Positions 1 to 6,434 of a stretch of 16,189 bases of DNA are shown here, one piece after another (position 1 is the stretch's first letter; each line of letters starts with the position of its first letter). This DNA comes from CSP1-5 sp964558395 (lineage in GTDB: Bacteria; Methylomirabilota; Methylomirabilia; Methylomirabilales; CSP1-5). The stretch is from positions 1-16,189 of the forward strand of contig CAZLDS010000056.1 of the NCBI GenBank assembly GCA_964558395.1, written 5' to 3'. Both the position numbers and the translations under genes were made by a program. The notes beneath the pieces are model-generated. The model worked only from the letters and a program-made list of their open reading frames with translations. It was not told the DNA's origin and made no database searches.

Positions 1-129
1 GCGCTGATCCTTGATGCCCTCCGCCAGACGCGCGGCAACAAAACGGCAGCGGCGGCCCTCTTGGGGATCAGCCTGCGCGGCCTCCACTATAAGCTGAAAA
101 AACTCGAGGTTGACAAAGTGAAAAGTTGA
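1..129 (+). CDS. sigma-54-dependent response regulator, C-terminal end (partial)
   Basis: The window opens inside a gene; 42 codons remain before TGA at 127-129. The peptide has the signature of the Fis-type helix-turn-helix that ends NtrC/AtoC/ZraR-class activators: ALxxTxGNKTAAAxLLGIS, then a second helix RGLHYKLKKL. Such proteins bind upstream sites and use an AAA+ domain (outside the window) to open sigma-54 promoters. In XrtA-type EPS loci a regulator of this class (PrsR) controls surface polysaccharide and PEP-CTERM genes, so PrsR is a plausible identity, but the tail alone cannot separate it from other NtrC-family members. The stop codon already lies inside the first heptad of the following repeat. 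A candidate -24/-12 promoter at 3060-3075 could be a target (inference). Confidence 0.85.
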   Translation, partial: ALILDALRQTRGNKTAAAALLGISLRGLHYKLKKLEVDKVKS

Positions 130-222
130 GCGTCGGGGGTTGAGAGCTGAGGGATGAGAATTGAGAACCTAGAGTTGAGGATTGAGGGCTAAATACTCAG
201 CGCTCAATTCTCAATTCTCAAT
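125..222. repeat. degenerate heptanucleotide tandem repeat, block 1
   Basis: Fourteen consecutive 7-nt units can be read without a register break from 125, such as gttgagc, gctgagg, gatgaga and attgaga. Near the end the units flip strand to actcagc, gctcaat, tctcaat. Because of the flip, tgagaattgag (155-165) is the exact complement of ctcaattctca at 203-213 and again at 210-220, so the transcript could fold into an 11-bp hairpin with two registers. There is no T-run, so it is not a standard intrinsic terminator. The block fills the gap between the response regulator and the ribosome-binding site of the export gene. Confidence 0.8.
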
Positions 223-239
223 GCTGTGCGGAGAGCAAA

Positions 240-1103
240 ATGACCCAACATCCAGCACCGAACACCTCGATTTCTCGATTAATGGTCGTCAGTCTGCTCG
301 CCACCGTCCTCCCCGTTTTCTTGATTCTCACGCCTCCGCGCGTAAATGGGGCGGAATACGTGATTGGATCGGCCGATGTTGTGTATGTAGCGGTATTGGG
401 AAACAAAGAGCTGGATACGGTGGCGAGGGTTGATCCCGCCGGAAAGATCTCGGTGCCCTTGGCTGGTGATGTGCAGGCTGCGGGCCTGACGGCCGAAGAG
501 CTTGCCGCCCAGCTCACCCGCATCCTAAGCAAGAAGATCAGAAGCCCGGTGGTCACCGTCAGTCTGCGAGAAATCAATAGTTATCGCGTCTATATTCTCG
601 GGAACGTCGCGAGGCCGGGGGTTCTGTCGAGCAAGAGCGAGATCACCCTGCTCCAGGCCTTGGCCCTTGCCGGGGGCGTTGCTCCGGGTGCAGATCTGTC
701 GCTTGCCTATGTGGCGAGAGGCAAGGAGCGCCTCAATGTCGATTTTCGGAAGCTGATCATCGAGGGCGATCTCTCCCAGAATATCCTCCTCAAGCCAGAG
801 GACGTGGTCGTCCTATCGGCCAACCCGAGAAATGCCGTCTTCATCATGGGGGAGGTGAGAAATCCGGGGTCGTTTCCCCTCGATCGCGAGAGCAATTTCA
901 CCATCTTGAAGGCCCTGGCCCTGGCAGGAGGATTCGACCAGTACGCCAAGCCTTCTGGCACCATTATCATCCGGGAGGACACCGGTGGGAAACAGATCAT
1001 TCCGGTTGATGTCGAAGAAATCATGGATAATCCGGAGAAAGAGAAGGACGTTGTTCTGCAGCCTGGCGACGTGGTGATCGTCCCGCAAGGTGGCCTGTTT
1101 TGA
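240..1103 (+). CDS. Wza-type polysaccharide export protein (SLBB domains)
   Basis: 287 residues. Periplasmic/outer-membrane part of an EPS exporter. After a hydrophobic N-terminal signal (about residues 15-38, ending VNGA) comes a Poly_export domain beginning YVIGSADVVYVAVLGN, with the typical G-D-V-x-V and DPAGKISVPLAGDV stretches. Two SLBB-like beta-grasp repeats follow: YRVYILGNVARPGV with LLQALALAGG (about 118-142), and FIMGEVRNPGSF with ILKALALAGG (about 200-225). It ends in LQPGDVVIVPQ. No obvious lipobox Cys is present. The family matches export proteins of PEP-CTERM/XrtA loci. The ATG at 240 is supported by cggagag four bases upstream and by Arg13 as the signal's positive charge; ATG 282 is the alternative. 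Codons 2-8 are heptad-repeat sequence (acccaac, atccagc, accgaac), so the repeat has grown into the gene's 5' end. Overlaps the next gene by 4 nt. Confidence 0.9.
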   Translation: MTQHPAPNTSISRLMVVSLLATVLPVFLILTPPRVNGAEYVIGSADVVYVAVLGNKELDTVARVDPAGKISVPLAGDVQAAGLTAEELAAQLTRILSKKIRSPVVTVSLREINSYRVYILGNVARPGVLSSKSEITLLQALALAGGVAPGADLSLAYVARGKERLNVDFRKLIIEGDLSQNILLKPEDVVVLSANPRNAVFIMGEVRNPGSFPLDRESNFTILKALALAGGFDQYAKPSGTIIIREDTGGKQIIPVDVEEIMDNPEKEKDVVLQPGDVVIVPQGGLF

Positions 1104-2572
1104 GGGCCCTGTTAATCCTCCAACTCTGTCTCTACTTGGCAGGGTCCCCTGTCTCGCTTGCCTTTGCACAGGAACGCCTCCCCCCGGCTGCCGGAGAGCC
1201 CTCCCCGGCCGCTCCGACTGAGGAACCCTCCCCCGAAGCGAAACCCGAGGAAAAACCGTCGGAGGAAAAAGTCCCTCCTCCGGCGCCGGTGGCATTGCCT
1301 GGGGCCCCCGAACCAGAGGACGTCCTTGATTTCCAGACGCCTCAGGCGACCGCTCCTCCTCATGCCCCGGGCCTCACAGACCGGTTTCAGCGGAGCCTCG
1401 ATCTGATTCAACCGGGGCAAGTCCTGTTCAACCTGAGTGTCGAGGAAGTGTACGATTCCAACGCCTTTAATACCAGCACCGACCCCGCCTATGACTTTAT
1501 CACGACGATCGTGCCGGGCATGGCTGTGGAACAGATAGCAAAAAATGCGTCTTTGAGGCTCCGATACACCCCCCGAATTCAAATTTATTCCAGGTTTTCC
1601 GGACTCAACCGGGTAAACCATACCCTCGCATTTGCGGGGAGTTGGGATCCGACTCCAGGGATTCGTCTCTACCTGCGAGATAGCCTGTTGATTACAAACA
1701 ATCCGACGCAAGCGAGCCCGTTGGGGCTCAGTACTGGGACACGCACGTCGACACAGAACAATCTGACCCCTGGCGCGGAATTTAGGCTCGGTCCCGAGGA
1801 TGATCTCGTTTTGGAGTACAGGAACGTTTTCCTCGATCAGGAGGGTGGAACGGACAACAGGATTAACGGCGGGAGGATTGCGTGGCGGCATCGCCTTCCC
1901 CGAGTCGGGGTGAGTCTTGAGTATAGGCCAGCATATGTCGATAGATCGCTTTCGACCGATTCCTTCAATCATGCAGGGGCATTGCGCGCCTCGTATCGCC
2001 TGAACCCCACCAGTGAGCTCCTCTTGAGCCTTGTAGGGTCCTACCTGGACCAAAAAGGGGGGGACGACTCAGCGTTTGCCGGCGGCGACGTGGGTATCCA
2101 ACATCAGTTCAATCCCCAGCTCCGCATCCGTCTCACCGCAGGGGGGCAGGTATTTGGCTTAGCCGAGGGTAACCCCGAACCGAGATTCTCGACCAATTCA
2201 GCCCTGATATACACCCTTCCCCGGGGAGAGCTGACGGTGGGGTTTGTCCAGCGGTTTGTAAATACATTCGCCACGATCAATGATGTGGGGGTAGTTCTGG
2301 ACACGACGGCGCGAGGGTCCTTCTCATACCAGCTCGGGCCCCGGCTGGATTTCTCAGTTCGCGGGTCGTATGGCCGCGTGGAATTTCAGCAAAGAGACCG
2401 GACCGATTATGTTGGCAGAGCGAGGATTGATATCCGGTATCGCATTTGGCAAGCTCTTTCACTCACCGCCGGATATAATTTCTTTGATCGGAACTCCAGG
2501 CTCGATTCGAATGACCTGCGTGATCACCGCGTCTTCTTCGGCCTCTCTCTCGATCTCTCCACGCCCATCTAA
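1100..2572 (+). CDS. outer-membrane beta-barrel protein of the EPS locus
   Basis: 490 residues. The start is TTG inside TTGA, overlapping the previous stop, with aaggtgg about 7 nt upstream. This start gives a clean signal peptide (MRALLILQLCLYLAG, cleavage after AFA before Q). A Pro/Glu/Ala-rich linker follows (about residues 25-88; many PPAP and EEKP runs), then about 400 residues of alternating polar/hydrophobic strands typical of a large beta-barrel, such as SLRLRYTPRIQIYSRF, DLVLEYRNVFL and LSLTAGYNFF. It resembles the beta-barrel proteins (BBP2/PEP-CTERM-associated type) found next to Wza in such loci. A role as outer-membrane pore or surface anchor for the polysaccharide is inferred. 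The C-terminal residue is Ile, not the usual Phe, although FFGLSLDLS near the end has the alternating pattern. Confidence 0.75.
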   Translation: MRALLILQLCLYLAGSPVSLAFAQERLPPAAGEPSPAAPTEEPSPEAKPEEKPSEEKVPPPAPVALPGAPEPEDVLDFQTPQATAPPHAPGLTDRFQRSLDLIQPGQVLFNLSVEEVYDSNAFNTSTDPAYDFITTIVPGMAVEQIAKNASLRLRYTPRIQIYSRFSGLNRVNHTLAFAGSWDPTPGIRLYLRDSLLITNNPTQASPLGLSTGTRTSTQNNLTPGAEFRLGPEDDLVLEYRNVFLDQEGGTDNRINGGRIAWRHRLPRVGVSLEYRPAYVDRSLSTDSFNHAGALRASYRLNPTSELLLSLVGSYLDQKGGDDSAFAGGDVGIQHQFNPQLRIRLTAGGQVFGLAEGNPEPRFSTNSALIYTLPRGELTVGFVQRFVNTFATINDVGVVLDTTARGSFSYQLGPRLDFSVRGSYGRVEFQQRDRTDYVGRARIDIRYRIWQALSLTAGYNFFDRNSRLDSNDLRDHRVFFGLSLDLSTPI

Positions 2573-2573
2573 A

Positions 2574-2742
2574 CCCGATTTCGAATTGCGAATTTCGGCT
2601 TTCGAATTTACAAATTCCACACTTCACCCTCAACCCTCCGGCCAGGGGCTGAGCTTTGAGGACTGAGGACTGAGCAGTTCTCGACCCTTAGCCCCCAACT
2701 CTCCACAAATCCGAGATTCCCTTAGCTCTCGACTCTAGAATT
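2574..2742. repeat. heptanucleotide repeat region, block 2
   Basis: Starts with the cgaatt/gaatttcgg family: 2578-2598 is an exact 21-nt inverted copy of 8819-8839. It then changes to the tgagg/ctcaa family with readable heptads (tttgagg, actgagg, actgagc, agttctc, gaccctt, agccccc, aactctc). It begins one base after the barrel gene's stop codon. I see no gene in it. Confidence 0.7.
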
Positions 2743-2788
2743 GCCCTGAGCCCCGCCCTGAGTTTATCGAACGGGTGTCGAAGGGCTC
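2743..2788. repeat. imperfect palindromic element (ccctgag...tcgaaggg type)
   Basis: The stretch has gccctgag twice (2743-2750 and 2755-2762), followed by tatcgaac and gtcgaaggg. The ccctgag half with a tcgaaggg half is a dispersed intergenic element seen in many environmental bacterial genomes (recalled from general experience). Only one copy is in this window, so dispersal cannot be tested here. Confidence 0.4.
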
Positions 2789-2836
2789 TCAACCCTGAAC
2801 CGTGATCCGTCCCGGACTGTGCAAACCTTTCACTCC

Positions 2837-2849
2837 CTGTGCATCACAG
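2837..2849. promoter_or_regulatory. dyad (CTGTG-cat-CACAG), possible regulator-binding site
   Basis: A perfect 5-bp inverted repeat with a 3-nt spacer lies about 210 bp before the -24/-12 element, a plausible distance for an enhancer-type site. Nearby (2909-2938) are further tgca-centred half sites. The function is a guess from position and symmetry only. Confidence 0.25.
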
Positions 2850-3059
2850 TGGATCTTGGTGTTTTCATGCATGTTGTCGGTCATTGATCGCGCAATCTTC
2901 CGCCAGACCATGCAAATTCTGCACGCCTGCATTGGAAAAAAAACCGACGCTGCAGGGTGCCTCTGCAAGATTGTGCTCCGTTCACAGGGCAGTAAGTTCT
3001 TGATTTGGTTCATCACAAGGGCGTTCGTGCTGGGTGATCCTTGTTACACGCGCGTATGG

Positions 3060-3075
3060 TGGCATAGAAGTGGCA
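3060..3075 (+). promoter_or_regulatory. candidate sigma-54 (-24/-12) promoter of glmS
   Basis: TGGCATAGAAGTGGCA matches the sigma-54 consensus layout TGGCA-N-TTGCA. The invariant GG and GC are separated by exactly 10 nt, the -24 half is perfect, and the -12 half has one mismatch (TGGCA for TTGCA). It lies 60 nt upstream of the glmS ATG, giving a leader of about 50 nt. An NtrC-class activator is encoded at the left edge. The match is by eye; no other equally good site was found in the intergenic gaps. Confidence 0.5.
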
Positions 3076-3134
3076 ATCTGTATGTAGGTTCAAGTTGTCT
3101 GCCACAGCCTTCAAAAGGTAAGAAGCAACTACAC

Positions 3135-4967
3135 ATGTGTGGGATTATTGGCTACATCGGTCCACGCCCGGCGGTAAGCGTGCTCGTGCCCGCCCTGCGC
3201 CGCCTCGAATACCGCGGCTACGATTCGGCCGGCATCGCGACCGTCCACGGGCGAACGCTGGATGTCCGCAAGGTGGTGGGCAAGATTGCCCGCTTGGAGG
3301 GGGTCGTCGCCCAGGACCCCCCCCAGGGGCGCATCGGCATTGCGCACACGCGGTGGGCGACGCACGGCCGGCCCTCGGACGGCAATGCCCATCCCCACGT
3401 GGACTGCGCGGCCCGCCTGGCGATTGTCCACAATGGCATCATTGAAAACTATGCCGAGCTCCGCAAAGATCTCGCGCGCGAGGGGCATCGCTTCCGCTCC
3501 CAGACCGACACCGAGGTGATCGCCCACCTGATCGAGCGGCACCGGGCCAACGGGCTGCCGGAGGCGGTCCGGCGGGCGACCCGCGAGCTGCGGGGGGCGT
3601 ATGCCCTGGTCTGTGTGGCTCCCGAGGAGCCCGAGCTACTCGTCGCCGTCCGCTGCGGCAGTTCTCCCCTGGTGATTGGGTGTGGCGCGGGCGAGGTGTT
3701 TGTCGCCTCCGACATTCCCGCGCTGCTGGGCGAGACGCGGGACGTCTTGATCTTGGAAGAAGGAGAGCAGGCGCTCCTGACCGCGGGGGCGGTCACGCTC
3801 CAGACCCTCGCCGGCACGCCGGTACGCCGGCCCACCACCACGATTCCCTGGGACCGGGAAGCTGCCGAAAAGGGGGGGTACCCCCACTTCATGCTCAAGG
3901 AGATCTACGAACAGCCGGAAGCGGTCCGCGCCACGATCCGGGACCGGGTGGATCTCGAGGCCGGCGAGATCAGGATTCCCGAGTTGGGCCTGACGGAGCG
4001 GGAGCTGGCCGGGCTGACTCGCCTGTGCTTTGTCGCCTGTGGCACCTCGTACCACGCGGCGTTGGTCGGCCGGTATTTAGTTGAGGCCTTGGCCCGGCTG
4101 CCGGTGGAGGTGGATGTGGCCTCGGAGTTCCGCTACCGGCACCCGGTGCTCGATGGCCGGGTCCTGACGGTCCCCATCTCCCAATCGGGGGAGACGGCCG
4201 ACACCCTCGCGGCGCTGCGCGAGGCGCGGGAGCAGGGCTCACGGGTGGTAGCCATCTGTAATGTGGTCGGCAGCTCGGTCGCCCGCGAGGCGGATGGGGT
4301 GCTCTACACCCGGGCGGGCCTCGAGATCGGCGTGGCCTCGACCAAGGCCTTTACGGCGCAACTGGCGGCGCTCCTGCTGCTGGCGCTGAAGCTCGGCCGG
4401 GCGCGCGGCATGCTCGAGCCGGAGGGGAGCCAGCAACTCCTCAAGGGGCTCGCGGAGATCCCGGACCTGATGGCCGAGCTGCTGCGGCACAGCGATGCCG
4501 TCCGGCAGATTGCCGAACGCTTCACCGAGAGTCGCGACTTCCTCTACCTGGGGCGGGGGATCCATTACCCGCTGGCCCTGGAGGGCGCCCTCAAGCTCAA
4601 GGAGATCTCGTATATCCACGCGGAGGGCTACCCCGCGGGCGAGATGAAGCACGGGCCGATCGCCCTCATCGATAAGCACATGCCGGTCATCGCCATCGCG
4701 CCGCAGGGCCCCACCTACGAAAAGATGGCGAGCAATATCGAGGAAGTGAAGGCGCGCGAGGGCCTCGTGGTCGCCGTCGCGTCGGCCGGGGACCCCGAGA
4801 TCGAGGCGACCGCCGACAGCGTCATCCCGATCCCGCATACGCTGCCCTGGCTGCAACCGCTGCTGGTCGCCCTGCCCCTGCAGGTCCTGGCCTATCACAT
4901 CGCGGTCCTGCGCGGCTGTGATGTAGACCAGCCGCGCAACCTGGCCAAGAGCGTGACGGTCGAATGA
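3135..4967 (+). CDS. glmS: glutamine--fructose-6-phosphate aminotransferase (isomerizing)
   Basis: 610 residues, the normal length of the family. Makes glucosamine-6-phosphate from fructose-6-phosphate and glutamine in the cytosol, the first step to UDP-GlcNAc. The ATG at 3135 is fixed by MCGIIGYIG, where Cys2 is the nucleophile of the class II glutaminase. HTRWATHG, HNGIIENY and the TDTEVIAHL loop follow. The linker contains HFMLKEIYEQPEA. Two SIS isomerase domains follow: CGTSYHAALVGRY, ISQSGETADTLAAL and STKAFTAQLAALLLLAL in the first, GRGIHYPLALEGALKLKEI and EGYPAGEMKHGPIALI in the second. The C-terminus CDVDQPRNLAKSVTVE is the invariant end. An in-frame open extension back to 2802 is not coding. 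Placement within the EPS locus suggests a dedicated or co-regulated supply of amino-sugar precursor. Confidence 0.97.
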   Translation: MCGIIGYIGPRPAVSVLVPALRRLEYRGYDSAGIATVHGRTLDVRKVVGKIARLEGVVAQDPPQGRIGIAHTRWATHGRPSDGNAHPHVDCAARLAIVHNGIIENYAELRKDLAREGHRFRSQTDTEVIAHLIERHRANGLPEAVRRATRELRGAYALVCVAPEEPELLVAVRCGSSPLVIGCGAGEVFVASDIPALLGETRDVLILEEGEQALLTAGAVTLQTLAGTPVRRPTTTIPWDREAAEKGGYPHFMLKEIYEQPEAVRATIRDRVDLEAGEIRIPELGLTERELAGLTRLCFVACGTSYHAALVGRYLVEALARLPVEVDVASEFRYRHPVLDGRVLTVPISQSGETADTLAALREAREQGSRVVAICNVVGSSVAREADGVLYTRAGLEIGVASTKAFTAQLAALLLLALKLGRARGMLEPEGSQQLLKGLAEIPDLMAELLRHSDAVRQIAERFTESRDFLYLGRGIHYPLALEGALKLKEISYIHAEGYPAGEMKHGPIALIDKHMPVIAIAPQGPTYEKMASNIEEVKAREGLVVAVASAGDPEIEATADSVIPIPHTLPWLQPLLVALPLQVLAYHIAVLRGCDVDQPRNLAKSVTVE

Positions 4968-4987
4968 AACACGAGGGAAACGTGGTC

Positions 4988-5008
4988 ACCCAACACCCAA
5001 CACCGAAG
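4988..5008. repeat. short heptad repeat (acccaac family)
   Basis: Three 7-nt units, acccaac acccaac accgaag, lie between glmS and the sugar transferase gene. They closely match acccaac atccagc accgaac at 243-263, which forms the first codons of the export protein gene. The same family thus occurs both between genes and inside a gene start. Confidence 0.6.
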
Positions 5009-5020
5009 AGTTAACATCCA

Positions 5021-6418
5021 ATGTTACGAGTCTTCCGACACTATCTATCTCGCCAGGTCCTCTTTCTGAGCCTCGCTGACCTGATCATCCTCGTAGGGGC
5101 CGGATCGGTCGTGAGCCTCACGCCACTGGTGGGCCTGCCCCCGCTCTGGTTGGGCTTCGAACCCATTCTTCCCAAGGTGTTGACCTTCGCGGGACTGGGC
5201 TGGTTCGTCCTGTTTGTGGGCGGCGCGTATGACATGTCTCCGCAGCAGGGTCGAAAAGAGATCTTCATCCGCCTGATGGCGTGTTTTCTGGCCCTGGCAT
5301 TCCTCTTGAGCGCGATCGGGTTCGCCTTGCCTATACTGCGCTGGGGCCGTCTGGCCCTGGTGCTGGGGCTCGTCGTTGGATTCTGCGGTGTCACGGCCGT
5401 GCGAATGCTCATAACCCTCCAGTTATGGGATGCCCCCCATTTCCGGGAGCGGCTGTTGTTACTGGGTGCCACGCCGTTAGCGGATCGACTTATCGAGACG
5501 ATTGCGAAAGTGGGCGCGCGTGGCTTTGAAGTCGTGGGCTATGTGGATAACAGGGCAGAGATTGGCGCAAACCCGAATAACGGGTACCGGGTCCTCGGAA
5601 GAGTGGGGGAGCTCGAGCACGTGGCCGCAACACACAGGGCAGGAACGATCATCGTCACGTTGGATGAGCGACGAGGGACCTTGCCCCTCGACGCAATTCT
5701 CGACTGCAAGTTGCGGGGTATCCACGTCGAAGATTGGCCGTCTTTTTACGAGCGACTGACAAGGCGAATCGGGATCGAGGACCTGAGGCCGAGCTGGATG
5801 GTCTTTTCTGACGGGTTCCACCGGCCTTCGCTGACCCGAACCGTCAAGCGATCCATGGATATCGGCCTCGCCCTGGTCTTTCTGGTCCTGGGTTTTCCCC
5901 TCTTCGTCCTGATCGCCCTCGCCATTAAGCTGGAATCACGAGGGCCGATCTTCTTTCGGCAAGAACGCGTCGGGCAAGGAGGAAGAATATTCAATCTGCT
6001 CAAGTTTCGGACCATGGTGGACGGGGCGGAACGAGAGAGCGGCCCGGTCTGGGCGACTAAAGATGATCCGCGCGTCACCCGAGTGGGGCGCCTTCTCCGG
6101 CGATCACGTCTCGATGAGTTTCCCCAAATGTGGAACGTCTTCAGGGGCGACATGAGCTGTGTCGGCCCCCGTCCCGAGCGTCCCCACTTTGTCAAAATGT
6201 TGCAGCAGCGCATTCCCTATTATCTGCAGCGACAGAGTGTCAAGCCGGGAATCACGGGGTGGGCGCAGGTCCGTCACCCGTACGGGTCGACCGTTGAAGC
6301 GGCGGCGGAAAAACTCGAGTATGACCTGTATTATATCAAAAACATGTCGGTCTTCTTGGACCTTCTTATTGTGTTGAGCACGATCCAAGTGGTCCTCTTC
6401 AGGCGTGGAGCGCGTTAG
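5021..6418 (+). CDS. EpsB-type undecaprenyl-phosphate sugar phosphotransferase
   Basis: 465 residues. Initiating glycosyltransferase of EPS assembly: transfers a sugar-1-phosphate from a nucleotide sugar to undecaprenyl phosphate at the inner membrane. The N-terminal half has about four membrane segments (starting LVLFLSLADLIILVGAG-like), then a Rossmann-like stretch (LLLGATPLADRLIETIAKVG, about 147-166). A last membrane helix (about 280-305) leads into the catalytic bacterial sugar transferase domain with KRSMDIGLALVFLV, GPIFFRQERVGQGG, FNLLKFRTMV, SRLDEFPQMWNVFRGDMS, CVGPRPERP and VKPGITGWAQV. The MLRVFRHYLSRQVLFLSLAD start is characteristic of the PEP-CTERM/XrtA-associated subfamily. The substrate sugar cannot be read from sequence. 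The gene lies 53 nt after glmS and 16 nt before the kinase gene, so these are probably one operon. Confidence 0.93.
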   Translation: MLRVFRHYLSRQVLFLSLADLIILVGAGSVVSLTPLVGLPPLWLGFEPILPKVLTFAGLGWFVLFVGGAYDMSPQQGRKEIFIRLMACFLALAFLLSAIGFALPILRWGRLALVLGLVVGFCGVTAVRMLITLQLWDAPHFRERLLLLGATPLADRLIETIAKVGARGFEVVGYVDNRAEIGANPNNGYRVLGRVGELEHVAATHRAGTIIVTLDERRGTLPLDAILDCKLRGIHVEDWPSFYERLTRRIGIEDLRPSWMVFSDGFHRPSLTRTVKRSMDIGLALVFLVLGFPLFVLIALAIKLESRGPIFFRQERVGQGGRIFNLLKFRTMVDGAERESGPVWATKDDPRVTRVGRLLRRSRLDEFPQMWNVFRGDMSCVGPRPERPHFVKMLQQRIPYYLQRQSVKPGITGWAQVRHPYGSTVEAAAEKLEYDLYYIKNMSVFLDLLIVLSTIQVVLFRRGAR

Positions 6419-6434
6419 ATCGGAAGGGAAAGTC

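Noticed and set aside
125..222. A CRISPR array in the repeat blocks
   Set aside because: Units are 7 nt, contiguous and degenerate, with no spacers.
182..433. An 83-codon open frame overlapping the export gene start
   Set aside because: Starts in repeat sequence and runs out of frame through the well-defined export protein gene.
2802..3134. An in-frame extension of glmS by 111 codons
   Set aside because: GlmS must start with Met-Cys because Cys2 becomes the catalytic N-terminus; MCGIIGYIG begins at 3135 and the extension is repeat and promoter sequence.
2980..3134. A glmS ribozyme upstream of glmS
   Set aside because: I could not find the conserved core or cleavage-site arrangement, and the ribozyme is mainly a Firmicutes feature.
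3129..4898. Long minus-strand open frames opposite glmS
   Set aside because: They mirror the high-GC codon structure of glmS, have no recognisable motifs, and the sense strand is unambiguous.
4968..4990. Intrinsic terminator after glmS
   Set aside because: Only a 4-bp cacg/cgtg stem without a T-run; the next gene is 53 nt away and read-through is likely.
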